A stretch of DNA of 64,000 nucleotides from Chrysemys picta bellii (GCF_011386835.1 NC_088801.1:22864824-22928823), one strand, 5' to 3'. Positions 1 through 11,576 are shown, numbered from the stretch's first letter. Numbers and translations: made by a program. The notes: generated from the sequence alone by a model not told the origin.

Positions 1-376
1 GATAAAGACAAACAGATGTATCATTGGTTTACAGACACAAGGGAGAGAGAAAGATAAGTTTCAAAACTCCCTTCTCTTATTCTCTTAAATATTTTTAATA
101 AGAAATACATATTGGCACTTCAGCTTGGGAGTGCCTCAGCAAGTCCCAGCCCATGGTAAATGGGACTCTCCAGTCCCAGCCATGGTAAATATCACACAAA
201 TAGGGACGGAGGGGAAGAATTTTTTTTGTTAATTGGAGTGATACAATTTCAATCCCTATTCCATCAGTATGAGTACAGGGCAATGACACTGAATATTGAC
301 ACTATTTTCCAAGGTAGTGGTGATATTAGCTGATATCTTGCTCCTGAGGGTCACAAAGGCACAGTGAGCACAACTG
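1..376. other. No recognisable feature
   Basis: I see no coding pattern, splice-flanked exon or recognised repeat here. A short imperfect duplication around the word CCATGGTAAAT near 151-190 is the only local structure. Confidence 0.5.
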
Positions 377-775
377 CTACTTGTGTCCCACCCGGGCCTG
401 TGTACCGCTAGGCTGTTTACTGCAATGGTGCCAGCCAAATTCATCACCGAATGGTGTGGAAAAGTGTCCTACTGCAGAAGAAGAAATAAGGCAGCCATCC
501 CTGGAAACCTTCAGGAGAAAATTGCAAAGTATCTCCATGAAAGTTTTGTCACAATATCTCAGTAGGATAAAAGGGGCATTCCTATGAATATAAACAAACT
601 GCTCCAGATGGTTCCCCCTGACCCTGCTGCCACCTAACCTGATGGCTCTACTTCTGTTTGTTGTACCTTTAACTCTTCTTGTATGAGTAAAACAATAAAA
701 AGTCGATACTTTTTGCTTGGCGATGGGCCTTGCACCATCTTTACATTTAAGGATTATAAGGAAAAATCTATGCAC
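377..775 (-). pseudogene. Unassigned minus-strand reading frame, possible tail of the adjacent transposon gene
   Basis: The minus strand is open for 132 codons. I do not recognise the predicted protein. It lies directly downstream, on the same strand, of the Myb/SANT-like remnant at 754-1320, so it may be the 3' part or 3' UTR of the same Harbinger-type element. No DDE motif, zinc finger or membrane segment can be picked out. It could also be open by chance. The link to the neighbour is inference from strand and adjacency only. Confidence 0.3.
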
Positions 776-1320
776 ACACTTAACCGGAGTCCCTTCCCCT
801 TCATCATCTCATCAGTGCTCTGCTGGTGGGAATGGCTAGACTGTGGTGGAGTCTCAAATAGGTCTTGGCTTATGACATGGCTGGAGTCCCCTGCCAAGTC
901 TCCCCTCTTGTCCTTGTCCTCATCTTCCTCTTTACTATTCATAACAGAAGTCTTTTTCCTCAGGCTTCACCAAGGTATCCACCGTGGTCTGCAGAGTGCT
1001 TTTGCAGTCTCCACCAACTATGGCATGCAGTGCTTGAAAAAGTGCCAGGTCTGCAGCATAGCACCTGTTGGCCTCCCCAGGCTTGCAGTATCCCTGGCAA
1101 TGTTCCTTTGTTTTCACACATCACTGCTGTTGATCTCTGCCGTACCCCTTTGCCTGCAGCCCCCATGCAATCTGCTCATACATGTCCACATTTCTGTGGT
1201 TAGTCTGCAGCTGTGTTTGCACAACTTATTCTCCACACAGGCCCAGGAGATCCAATATCTCCTGTTTACTCCAAGCAGGAGCATGTCTAGTGCATGGAGC
1301 TGTCATGGGCGGTTGGGCAG
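754..1320 (-). pseudogene. Broken Myb/SANT-like gene of a PIF/Harbinger-type transposon
   Basis: On the minus strand, reading down from about 1290, the sequence encodes APAWSKQEILDLLGL. This is the tryptophan-anchored first helix of a Myb/SANT-like DNA-binding domain of the kind carried by Harbinger elements. After an in-frame stop near 1230 and a frame change, the homologous frame continues with a basic helix and then ALHAIVGGDCKSTLQ (about 960-1000). Another frame change leads into an acidic stretch, EEDEDKDKRGDL (about 910-935), and a Ser/His-rich segment. In the intact family this protein binds transposon ends and partners the transposase. Here at least one stop and two frame changes make it non-functional. 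The family call rests on recognising the helix and the acidic tail; no transposase was identified beside it. Confidence 0.55.
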
Positions 1321-1745
1321 AACAAGGGAGAGTTGCTAGGTGTGTTTGCAAGGTGGGCAAGCAGGAAAAGTTGTTTCAAAAACATGTTTGGCAGGGGAGA
1401 TTAAAGGGGTGCATGGTTTCTGGTCTCTGTGAAGCCAGAGCAGTGAAGTTTAACAGTCATACATCACTGATTACTGACCTCTGACCAGATTTGATTGTGG
1501 TCTGTGGATCTTGTACTTTGCTGATGAGGCTACTGCAAATTGTGTTGGCAAGCTCCACATCTGATAAGAAGAAATGGAATTTAAAATAGTGACAAGTGCA
1601 GTCACTATTTCAGGGAATGGGGCATTGTGGGACAACTGTTGGAGGACTCTCAGAGTTGACACAAGTCATGCAGTGTCTACGCTCACTGTGTCAACCTCAG
1701 TAGGTCAACCATGGTTCTACTCCATTTTGGGGAGGTGATTTTACT
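1321..1745 (-). repeat. Probable 5' non-coding part of the Harbinger-like element
   Basis: This stretch precedes the Myb-like remnant on its own strand. It ends near 1670-1710 in a segment with words resembling those in the Harbinger-type MITE at 9331-9698, such as a GTGTCAAC/AGGTCAAC pair. No clean terminal repeat or duplication was found, so the outer border is approximate. Confidence 0.3.
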
Positions 1746-1811
1746 GTGTTGCTGTCTAAAAGCAATAGATGTTCTTTGAATGAATGTTCTGCTGCTTTTT
1801 AATATGTCATT

Positions 1812-1831
1812 TTATTATTATTATTATTATT
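1812..1831. repeat. (TTA)n microsatellite
   Basis: Six to seven TTA units in a row. Confidence 0.8.
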
Positions 1832-2210
1832 GCATCAGGTCATTTATTGCATAATGATTTGTATTTACTTTTCTAAATCCTTCCAGAATTTATTATTTGG
1901 GTTTAATAGCATATTTTTAAATTGGGCATAACCAACTTCCATGTAAAAGTTTGGCAGAGAATTGCTGCATGTTCACTTAATTCATTTTTATTGAACCAAG
2001 TCCAGATTTTAAGTCAGGAAGAAGTTAGAAATTAATCATATTTGAACAGGATCATTAAATTTTCCTTTACCTACTAGAACAGCAGGGTCATTATAGAACC
2101 ATGAAAAGTTAGCTCACTTATTAATCTTTACAATTACATAAAAGTGATCATTTTCATAGTACTTAAGAGTAGCTAATGCCCATTATTTGAAGAGTATGTT
2201 GGTATATTAC

Positions 2211-2231
2211 AATATAATATAATATAATATA
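2211..2231. repeat. (AATAT)n microsatellite
   Basis: Four consecutive AATAT units continuing into further AT-rich sequence. Confidence 0.75.
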
Positions 2232-4070
2232 TTATTATAGATGTGACCTGTGACTCATTGGTCTATTCACTGACACACAACTCACTGTGAAGTTATTTGT
2301 TAGAGCTTGGATAATCTTTAATTGTTTCATGCTTCTCATGGTCATTTGTGGGGCATACCAGTGAATAGCAAGATAGTGAGGTATTAATTACCTCATTATT
2401 ACTTAATTATCATTATTGCATACTTAATTTTTATGGAGAATTATAGCATAAAGGAAGACATATTATACTGCCCACTACTTGAATGACAGTGATAGCTAAT
2501 GTAAGTTAAAGAAAATCAATCAGAAATCTTCACTATAGATTATTATCTTGGTTTTTTCTTCTTCCTTCTCCTGCAACCACTTCTCATATTTGACTTTGAA
2601 ACCCAACGGTTTAAACTGGGTTCTTGTTTCAGTGGACTAATCCCCTTTCATAAATCATGTTCAAGTGCTGAAATAATTTGCACATCATTTAAAGTGTATT
2701 TGCTTTGAAACATTCACCTCAAGCCCTTTTGTATATTCTTTCTCTCTAAAGATTTGTAGTATTTGTTTTGTTCTCTGAGGTATAAAAGACCTGGGTAAAC
2801 TTTATTCCTGTTGTTTCAAGATTAGTGAAATAAAATACATATTTATTCAACTGGGACTGAAAGAAGCTTTAGTAAAGACGATCATACATATGACCCTTGG
2901 GAATGTTATAATATAAAATGTCTGTCTTAAAATCTCTTTAGAGTTGTTCAAAACAGTAACGAAAGACTTAAGTTAAAAAAACCAGCCACACATGCATTTT
3001 TTACAAACATTTCTTTGTTGCAAAGAAGAGAGCTGCCATATATTTTTCTTAACAAAATAAATTTCTATTGATAAAGGAACAAAATTCATACAAGGGCAAG
3101 AAGCTATCAGGCATTGAACAAATAGTCTAACTTTGCATCCACTGAACTAAAATGTACACTGTAATGATATTGTTTTTATAGGATGCTACATTTTGAAAAA
3201 CCTATAGAGCTAATTTAGCATAACTATATAATGTCTCCAGGAGAACCATGAAGAAATTATGAACAACATTTCAGAAATGTAAGTATTAGTAGAGGCAATT
3301 ATGTTCTGAGACTTTCTATATTCTCAATGAAAGATTAGCTTTTTTGTAGCTGGATAAAAATATTTGCTTCTACTAGACTGCTTTCAAACCCCATTATCAA
3401 ACATTGGTTGCTCCAACTTGGTGCAGTCTTTGCATGCCTCACAAAGTGAACTCTGATGCATTTTCCAAGGTGGACCTTGATTTCTTTTTGCATACTATGG
3501 TGGATCATAATATGTTGTGGTACCTTCCAGAAATACTTCATCCCTCTCAGCCATACATCATCAGTTGTATCATTTTCTATTTCCATTTCCCAGAATGAAA
3601 GAACATATTTTCATTCTTTTACTGGTAGGTGCTAAAATGAGCCATGAATTTTCACTACTACCAGAGATATCTTCCACTACTGAAACTTTGTCTTCCCCAC
3701 CCATTCAGCCACAACTGAGAAAACTGAGAGCTGGAATGAAAGGATGTGACTTATTGAACTTTGTTTTATGAAAAGGCACCAGTAATGGTAGTCTGTCAAC
3801 ACTTCTGTTTGCAGTAATTTGGAAATCTCTTGTAATGATTATTAAAATGACTATCCCAATGGCAATGCCAGCAAAACTGATTCTCAGAAGGCATTGTATT
3901 CAGAGGTTTCTCTGCTATTTATAACTAATCCAAATGCAATCCTCCTGATATTTTGGAAGGAATGTAATAGAAATAAGAAGGTTTTTAGGTTATAAAAGTC
4001 TAAATTAAACTAAATCAGGGAGACTGTAATTCAGGCTCTCAGATGCAGATAGGGATTACTTACTGGCTAG

Positions 4071-4939
4071 TTTCAGAGTAGCAGCCGTGTTAGTCTGTAT
4101 CCGCAAAAAGAACAGGAGTACTTGTGGCACCTTAGAGACTAACAAATGTATTAGAGCATAAGCTTTCGTGGACTACAGCCCACTTCTTTGGATGCATATA
4201 GAGTGGAATATATATTGAGGAGATATATATACACATACAGAGAGCATGAACAGGTGGGAGTTGTCTTACCACCTCTGAGAGGCCAATTAAGTAAGAGAAA
4301 AAAACTTTTGAAGTGATAATCAAGATAGCCCAGTACAGACAATTTGATAAGAAGTGTGAGAATACTTACAAGGGGAGATAGATTCAATGTTTGTAATGGC
4401 TCAGCCATTCCCAGTCCTTATTCAATCCTGAGTTGATTGTATCTAGTTTGCATATCAATTCCAGGTCAGCAGTCTCTCGTTGGAGTCTGTTTTTGAAGTT
4501 TTTCTGTTGTAAGATAGCCACCCACAGGTCTGTCATTGAATGGCCAGACAGGTTAAAGTGTTCTCCCACTGGGTTTTGAGTATTATGATTCCTGATGTCA
4601 GATTTGTGTCCATTAATTCTTTTGCGTAGAGACTGTCCGGTTTGGCCAATGTATATGGCAGAGGAGTATTGCTGGCACATGATGGCATATATCACATTGG
4701 TAGATGTGCAGGTGAACGAGCCCCTGATGGTATGGCTGATGTGATTAGGCCCTATGATGATGTCACTTGAATAGATATGTGGACAGAGTTGGCATCGGGC
4801 TTTGTTACAAGGATAGGTTCCTGGGTCAGTGTTTTTGTTCAGTGATGTGTGGTTGCTGGTGAGTATTTGCTTTAGGTTGGGAGGTTGTCTGTAAGTGAGG
4901 ACAGGTCTGTCTCCTAAGATCTGTGAGAGTAAAGGATCA
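4071..4939 (-). mobile_element. 5'-truncated Penelope-like element with GIY-YIG endonuclease
   Basis: An 869-bp insertion is flanked by a perfect 11-bp duplication, TTACTGGCTAG, at 4060-4070 and 4940-4950. Read on the minus strand it encodes the last ~185 residues of a Penelope-like polymerase. First comes a Cys-rich linker (CNKARCQLC), then a GIY-YIG nuclease core (NVIYAIMC followed by IYIGQTGQSLRKR), then a C-terminal tail ending at a stop near 4384. Penelope-like elements pair a reverse transcriptase with this nuclease, which cuts target DNA. The RT domain is missing, so this is a 5'-truncated copy. Downstream of the stop lie about 190 bp of UTR and a terminal repeat containing a hammerhead-like motif (4154-4191), ending at TTTCAGAG on the + strand. 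The nuclease frame itself has no stop. Confidence 0.85.
4154..4191 (-). ncRNA. Degenerate type-I hammerhead-ribozyme-like motif
   Basis: On the minus strand: altered core CCAAAGA (CUGAUGA expected), a six-pair stem II (GUGGGC with GUCCAC, loop UGUA), the invariant GAAA, a two-pair stem III (GC-UUAU-GC), then the UC cleavage dinucleotide. Minimal hammerheads of this shape are known from Penelope-like terminal repeats. The core differs at three positions, so catalysis is unlikely. Stem and GAAA are seen directly; loss of activity is inferred. Confidence 0.6.
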
Positions 4940-5890
4940 TTACTGGCTAGGTTCACCTTTTTCCCTGATAGAGAAATCTTTTAAATATTTATACCTTCCA
5001 GGTTGGAGGATGCATTTCATTTAAATTATGACCCTCCAATCCTAAAAATTTAAAGAAGCACTTACTGGATGGAAGCCCATTACTGTCTCTTGGATTGGGT
5101 GTATTAACACTTTAAAAAAGAATGTGCGTCCCAGGATCTATTTGTTCCACCAGCTGCCTGCTGACATGCCAGATAAACAGTTTAAGGACAAGCATATTAA
5201 AGAAGCATGTACAGTTGGAGCACTTAAAAACGTACATTAGTCTGAAATACTCCCCCAGTCCCAGGAATGTCCCATACCTTTAAATTGGGAATTCCATTAG
5301 AACCAGTGCAGTCTTTCAAACTGTAAGAGGGTGCCCACTATATATAATTGTGATTTGTGTAGGTAAAAACTTCAGGGAAAAGCCTTCGTGACAGGAAGAT
5401 CAAGGGATGGAGAAAGTCAGGTGCTTAATTAAGACCAGACTACAACAGGCCCTTATGCCGAGGGAGGGCATCAAGAGCTTCGCCCCCCTGCATGGCTTTC
5501 ACAAGGGCCTCTCAGAATCACATTCTCTGCACCGGTGAAGACAGCCTGACCTGATCCCTCCGTGTGCAGCTGCAGGACCAGAGGAGAGTTGGAGCTATAG
5601 CTCAACACTCCACTGCACAAATCCACAGACAAGAGAGTTCCTAGGGTGCAGCTTGTACAATCTGCCTGTGCACAGGTGAGATTGTCTCTCCCTGAGCTCC
5701 CCAAGGACAAAGTAGCCCTGATTCCTCCTGCTTGGGCAAGGTGCTAAATTCCACAATTTGGCCCTTACTGTGTTCCAGGTTCCCAGGAAATGTGAAATGC
5801 AAGGGTTCAGTGAGGTGGCTTTGAATAATGTTTCTTAAAAGATCATTGTAAATCGTGAACAATTTTCATTCCATTATAAACACAAGGGGC

Positions 5891-5956
5891 GATATCCTGG
5901 CTCCATTGACATCAATGGAAATTTGGCCATTGTCTTCACTGGAGCCAGGATTTCAC
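5891..5956. repeat. Short palindromic repeat with CCTGGCTCC arms
   Basis: The arms begin with ATCCTGGCTCCA and end in its complement, TGGAGCCAGGAT, around a centre with the word TTGACATCAATGG. A second member of the same type lies at 34965-35036. It is probably an old foldback or MITE-like repeat. Confidence 0.55.
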
Positions 5957-7221
5957 GCAAGTTGTACTCAACTCTATTATTGTTATTGAAAAGTTGAGCA
6001 GGGACAAAAATAAAACACAGTGGCCTTTTATGCATTCTGGGTCCTTTGCACCATTCAAGTGATGCAGTGCAGCCCTAAATCTGTCTTGACTGGCCAGTTA
6101 AGCTGGATTTATATCTCTTTGCATTACTGAAGTTGAAGCTCACTGGTAAATCTGGCCCATGGCTCATTGGAAGTCCAGCTTCTCCAAAAATAAGTGCAAA
6201 CTCTGCCATTATTCCAATCTACCATATTAAAATAAGTTTCCATCTTCTATTAAAGTTAGTGGATGGAACAATTCAATGTTAAGATTTTAATGACATGCCG
6301 TTTAAATGATGTGAAAATGCAAGATTCTTAGGAGCTGTGCAATATGGTGTCCAATAACATTTACCATAAATAAATATCAAAACAGTTTATAATTCTCATG
6401 TGTTCTGGTGGACTATGCACTCACACAATCATTGATAGGGAAAAAGGCTTAGGAATAATCATGGGTAACTAATGAAGATGTCTTGTCCACCCCACAGAAG
6501 CAGTTTAAAAAGCAAATAGATATGGATCTCTGCTAAGTAAGCCTGTTTACATAACATAATTGCCTTCTACTGAAAGAAGCTTAAGCTACAGTAACAGGAG
6601 TCAGACACAGTGATGCCTTAGGAACGTGGGGAGAAGATAACCAAAGACTGTGGCATTGGAAGTCAATGGGGACTTTTCCATTTACTTCTATATTAACCAA
6701 AATTAAAGCAGGGTGCAAAATGGATAGAGAAATGTACTGAAAAAAAAATACATGGTCTTGAGGGGTCCTTCAATTTTGATTGGTAAATGCTGTGGTGCTC
6801 TCCAGGCACAACATCAAAGAGTGAGAGTTCTAATTTCCAGCTGAACACTTGTTATGAATATAGTACTATGGCAAAAGTGACATCATTGACACATTTAAAC
6901 CCTACAAACCAACTGAGAATCAGACAGAGAAATACCAAGTCACCCTTTAGAAACTCTCACCTAAGCAATTTGAGATTTTGAGAAGGCGGTAATTAGATTT
7001 CTGGATTCAGTCACTGGGAAAATGAAGCTGAGAATCAATAAAATGGTCAGATTCGAGGGGAAAGGAGTGAAATGAGTGGGCAAACTTAAGGAGCAAAGAG
7101 TTGAGAGATAAGGGAAGGGAAATCAGATGAGGGGATGCAGAAGCACATTTGGCTTGCTGAATCATTTGTAAGACTTTTGCCTCCCTCTGAAGAATGGCAT
7201 TAGATATTCCCACTGGAAGAA

Positions 7222-7270
7222 GTAGGATGCCAGACTAGATCAATGGTCTTATCTGGTATGACATTTTTTT
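7222..7270 (+). repeat. Probable old CR1-type 3' tail
   Basis: Words such as CCAGACTAGATCAATGGTC and a following TGGTATGACA resemble the 3' end of an old CR1-like subfamily. It is too short and diverged for certainty. Confidence 0.35.
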
Positions 7271-8153
7271 CTGAGTCATTTAGGAATGGTAAAATGTAGA
7301 GTAGGAAAGGAAGCTATTATTGAAGTGCTTTCTGTCATTAATGGGAAGGACAGGATACCCAAATGAAAAATGTTCTTTGACACTAACCTTTTCTCCCTCT
7401 TGGTTATTAGTACCGAAAACTCAGAAAGCAAGAAGTGTACTTTTCTGAAACAATTCTTCAATGTTCAATGAATCTGGAATACATAGTTTGTCCCCACCCA
7501 AGTTTTAGGTTATTCATAAAAATAAAGCTATCATATTCTGAGAAGAAATAGTCACAATATCTTTGAAACACTCAAAGTGGTACTCATAGTACCATGAATT
7601 TGGACAGTAAGCCTTCAGAAGATTAAGGACTCTGATTTCTGCTTTACTTATTCATTGTGAGCTTGGAAGGTTTCAGATATCAAGCACATATTGAGTTTTA
7701 TTACTTGATAGCCTAATTGCATTTGTATTATCTTTCTCCTTAATAATATTTTCTTTCTTTGTGTTGGATTTCATCCAAGTATTGTACTTCCATGAAGTAG
7801 TTTTCTGGAAAATGTTTTGCTTAAACTTTGATGCTTAACTACTTAACATGTGAATGTTGTCATAAGGTGCTGTTTCCTGATAATAGAATTTCCTTTCTAC
7901 AGGACTTTGCTTACATATATTAGAGCTCTTGAAATAAGGCTTTTTGTGCACAAGATAAGCTTTGGATAAGCATCTCAAGTTTTGGGTGCTTATCTGAACC
8001 ATATCCAAACTCTAAAGTTTGTCCTTCATTAGTTGTTTTGCTTCTCACTTTAAAGGTTCAATTATGCCATTAAGTATGTTTTTATATAGGTTAAATCCTG
8101 CTTCAGTTTATCAACTGAAGCATTGATTTTAAAGCTAAAACCATTCTCCTTTA

Positions 8154-8428
8154 GGCCAGGTCTACAGTTGGGATTTGCCCCAGGTTTAGCCATGGTAGGA
8201 CAGGCATCACTATAACTGCAGCAGTATAAACCCCAAGTGTAGTCAGAGTAAGCCTCTTTAAACTACACTTTGCACCAATTTAACTTGTCCCTGTTTCAAG
8301 GAAGGATAAAATACAGTATGTAAATTGTGGTTTATAGTGATTTACCCATTTGCACTAGCAAGTTACACCAGTTCAGCTATACTGGCAGCTGGACGCTGAA
8401 GGCTGAAAGCCCCAGTGTAGACAAGGTC
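8154..8428. mobile_element. PIF/Harbinger-type MITE with TTA duplication
   Basis: The ends are GGCCAGGTCTAC and GTAGACAAGGTC (its complement is GACCTTGTCTAC). The trinucleotide TTA flanks both sides (8151-8153 and 8429-8431), the target-site signature of PIF/Harbinger transposons. No coding capacity. Confidence 0.7.
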
Positions 8429-8431
8429 TTA

Positions 8432-9327
8432 CATTCAGAAATTGCTCCTTTATGCACTAGAGATATGTATAGGGTACAGGAAGCCCTCCACAGCACACTC
8501 ACAGGGGGTGCCAGGCATGGTTGGAGAATCAGGGGCAGCAAGGGCTACTGGCAATGTTAATGCTCCCAAAGGGGGTATACTGAGAAAGGTGACAGTTGGA
8601 TCATGCCTTCCTCCCCTACATCTGTGTACCAACATGGCTTTGTCATGAAAATTCTATTTACTTCCTTTGAGCAGATAGAGCAAGTAGTGTCCTCCCTGTG
8701 CTCCTCTCCTGTGGCTAGAAGCATTGGGCTACATTCTCTGAGCCCAAGTGACACAAAGGGACCAGAATCTGGCTGCAGCTGCCTGTCTGAGAACTGGCAT
8801 AAAGCCAGCAAAGCCGACTTCTACACCAGCTCCATCCTCACCTCAGCATAAGGAGCATCTCATGGGAGAGAGAAGATGTGTTGGCATAAGACAGGGATGG
8901 GTCACAGTGCAGCTTCTGTGCTATTTCTCAGCTGGCTTGTAGTCCATTATGGCATGATCCAACCCCCAATGAAGTCAGTGGAAACACTCCCTTGGGAAGA
9001 TCTGCAACGGAAGCAGGCCCTTTGGGATCATGCAAGTTGGCCTGAGCATCAAGGAGCCATAACCAGCTCCCTCATGCAGTTCCTCCTCTCTTTTTCTCCC
9101 TCTCCCTGTCACCCCCAAACAACATAGAAACATCACACAAGAAACAATCCAACCCACAGTCTGTTTTACACCTTTCCCCCTACCCAGTGTAGAACAGATT
9201 CATGGAAGAGCCATAACTGAGCCCATAAACTTTCCCTTCCTTTGTTTTTAGTTTGTGTGTTTATTTCACATAGCTCCTAAAATACCTTCATTACAGATCT
9301 TTTTCCTTTGTGCAAATTCTTCAACAC
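8432..9327. other. No recognised feature
   Basis: Several overlapping short frames occur on both strands between 8442 and 9157, none with recognisable content or plausible exon borders. An AATGAAGTCAGTGG word near 8970 recalls the short palindromic repeats elsewhere in the window. Confidence 0.4.
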
Positions 9328-9330
9328 TAA

Positions 9331-9698
9331 GCCCTTGTCTACACTACAGATTTATGTCGACATAAGGCAATTACGTCGACCTAACTCTGTAAGCATCTAC
9401 CCCAAAATGTTGCGACCCTCCAATGTAACTCTCTTGCTATGCCAATTTAATAACTCCACCTCCACGAGAGGCGTAGCTCTTAGATCAACATAGTTAGGTC
9501 AATGCGGTGTCAGTGTAGACTCTGCATTGCTTAAATCAACTGTTGCTGCCCCACACTGACAGATCGGTGCAAGCACTCCTGATGAGGACGCGCACTGCCA
9601 ACACAAGGAGTGTCGTGTGAACCTGCAAACACGATTTACTTTGGTGGTTCTATGTCGACGTAACTTAGGTTGACATAATATTGTTATGTAGAAATACC
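9331..9698. mobile_element. PIF/Harbinger-type MITE with TAA duplication
   Basis: It starts GCCCTTGTCTACAC and ends TATGTAGAAATACC, with TAA at 9328-9330 and 9699-9701. The interior has repeated GTCGAC words (ATGTCGAC, ACGTCGAC). Terminal repeats are diverged but alignable through the TCTAC core. Related to the copy at 23920-24176. Confidence 0.65.
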
Positions 9699-9881
9699 TA
9701 AGGAACTGTCTTTTTTAAAAAAGGCTGTAATTGTTCGAATGTTTGTACATTCAATTGTATTTTAATCAATACAACATATATAACTTGGATCAGAAAAGTA
9801 AAGTGAAGCTCGTGGCGGTAAAGATCAGTCTGTCTAGGACCTCTGCAATCTGTGAAAATGAATGTAGGAGACTATTACAAG

Positions 9882-10122
9882 CAGGGCCGGCTCCAGGCAC
9901 CAGCTAAAAAAGCAGGTGCTTGGGGCGGCCAATACCAAGGGGCGGCACTCTGGCTGCTATTGGGGCGGCACGTCCGGGTCTTCGGCAGCGGGTCCCTCAG
10001 TCCCGTTCGGAGTGAAGGACCTGCTGCCGAATTGCCGCTGAAGAGTGGAGTGGCACGATTGTGCTGCCACGGCTTTTTTTTTTTTTCTGCTTGGGGCGGT
10101 AGAAAACCTGGAGCCAGCCCTG
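9882..10122. mobile_element. hAT MITE, 8-bp duplication ATTACAAG
   Basis: The terminal inverted repeats are CAGGGCCGGCTCCAGG and the complement of CCTGGAGCCAGCCCTG. The flanking duplication ATTACAAG at 9874-9881 and 10123-10130 is perfect. The core is GC-rich with a T-run near 10073-10086. Short open frames across it are by-products of the GC-rich core. CAG...CTG ends and 8-bp duplications are typical of hAT. Confidence 0.9.
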
Positions 10123-10130
10123 ATTACAAG

Positions 10131-10944
10131 AGCTTTGGTTAAGGAAAGAAGTAAAATTACTTCTTTAGCACATGAAATTATTCTCTTTAAAAGCACCTTT
10201 GTTCAATTACACCTAGTAATGATTTACTTGTGGTAGAGATAACTTGATAAAATAGAAAGGACACAAATTTAATAATAATGTTTATATAGAAAATGGAGCT
10301 CAGCTCTTTGACTAGCTATTCCTTGACTACCTTCAAGACAATGGATGTGGGTCTCTTCTTCACAAGAAATTCCATTTGCCTTGTTATGCAAACCCTGCTG
10401 CTGACTTCTTATTTAAAAAAACAAACGCACATCCCTTGGCATTTGCTGTTTCCTGGTATGCTAACATTTCTTGGTATTCAAATAATAAATTTTAATATGA
10501 ATAATACCATGTGTCTTTAGCTGTTCATTGAAGGAAACATTATCAACTTGTTGGTTCTTATAACATATGTAGTATAGGTCAAATCCAGTCCTTCACTCTA
10601 TGGGTTGCACTAAGAAGCTCATTCTGGTTCTAGAAAAAAAATAAGGTTATACACATGGTGGCACAACTGGGTGAATAATGGGAAGAATAATGCTATCGAT
10701 ATTCCATCACATTTCTAAATGCATTTAATTCATCCATTTTGTGTCCACATTGAGCAATGGAGCACTATTGACAAAAATATCAGTAGAGAATGATTTTCAT
10801 GTGATAATATTCCCTCTCAATGGCCCGAGTTCAGCAGGGTACTTAATCACATGCCTAGCTTCCAGACTCAAAAGCTTGTCTCTCTCACCAACAGAAGTTG
10901 GTGGAGTTAAAGATATCACCTCACCTACCTTCTCTCTCTAATAC
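10131..10944. other. No recognised feature
   Basis: AT-rich, without coding pattern. I see no repeat I can name. Confidence 0.45.
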
Positions 10945-10952
10945 CCTGGGAC

Positions 10953-11337
10953 CAGTAGCGTAGCTGCAGGGGAGCAGGGCAGCGGCTGCTCCCTCACTGA
11001 GCACAAGTGGTGCCTTGTCAATTTCTTGGGGCCTTTTTACTCACCTGGGGGAGCGATAAAAAAAAAGGGCGCCACCTGCTGTGGCGCTTTTATTTTACTC
11101 ACCCGGTGGCGCTCCAGGTCTTCAGCGGCACTTCGGCGGCAGGACCTTCACTCGCTCTGCAGATCTTCGGCAGCATTTCGGCGGCGGGTCCTTCAGTGCC
11201 GCCAAAGACACCCGGAGTGAGTGAAGGGCCTGCCACCGAAGACCCGGAGCGCTACCGGGTGAGTAAAAGCTCCACAGCGAGTGGCGCCTTTTTTTTTTAA
11301 TCACTCCCCCAGTTCCCTCCACCTGGCTACGCCACTG
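10953..11337. mobile_element. hAT MITE, 8-bp duplication CCTGGGAC
   Basis: The ends CAGTAGCGTAGC and GGCTACGCCACTG form the inverted repeat. Perfect duplications CCTGGGAC lie at 10945-10952 and 11338-11345. The core is a long imperfect palindrome with CTTCGGCGGC-type words and homopolymer A and T runs. It shares core sequence, but not ends, with the MITE at 9882-10122. Confidence 0.9.
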
Positions 11338-11345
11338 CCTGGGAC

Positions 11346-11576
11346 CAACACGGTTGTAACAACACTGCATGTATCTTTAAGTATCTGAGTAATCCCCTTG
11401 AAGTTATGTATGGTAGCTAGATAGATACAAGGAGTACCAAATCTTTCCTGGCCTCTGCAGGTAGTTAATTTGTGCCCCAAAGCATGAGATCCACTTACCT
11501 TTAATAACATAACTTACAGTAAATTACAGATAAGATCCTACAACTGAAAATGCATGGAAGAACTGCAGCATGCATG
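11346..11576. other. Unassigned spacer between two repeats
   Basis: Short AT-rich stretch with nothing recognised. Confidence 0.4.

Larger units (their letters stand above)
1746..4059. other. AT-rich intron-like sequence with two simple repeats
   Basis: No coding exon was seen. It holds a TTA trinucleotide run at about 1812-1831 and an AATAT pentanucleotide run at about 2211-2231. Short open frames on both strands near 3335-3770 overlap each other and match nothing I recognise. Confidence 0.5.
4951..8150. other. Mostly unrecognised intron-like sequence
   Basis: No exon-like coding was found. It contains a short palindromic repeat (5891-5956) and a probable old CR1 tail (7222-7270). Open frames near 5471-5862 and 7007-7461 (minus) have no recognisable domains. 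Confidence 0.45.

Noticed and set aside
3335..3771. Possible exon or processed pseudogene from overlapping frames on both strands.
   Set aside because: No recognisable protein and no acceptor or donor context; the frames are on both strands.
4384..4956. A complete 190-codon gene for a GIY-YIG nuclease.
   Set aside because: The apparent start codon lies outside the element, beyond the 11-bp duplication. It is the C-terminal part of a truncated Penelope-like polymerase.
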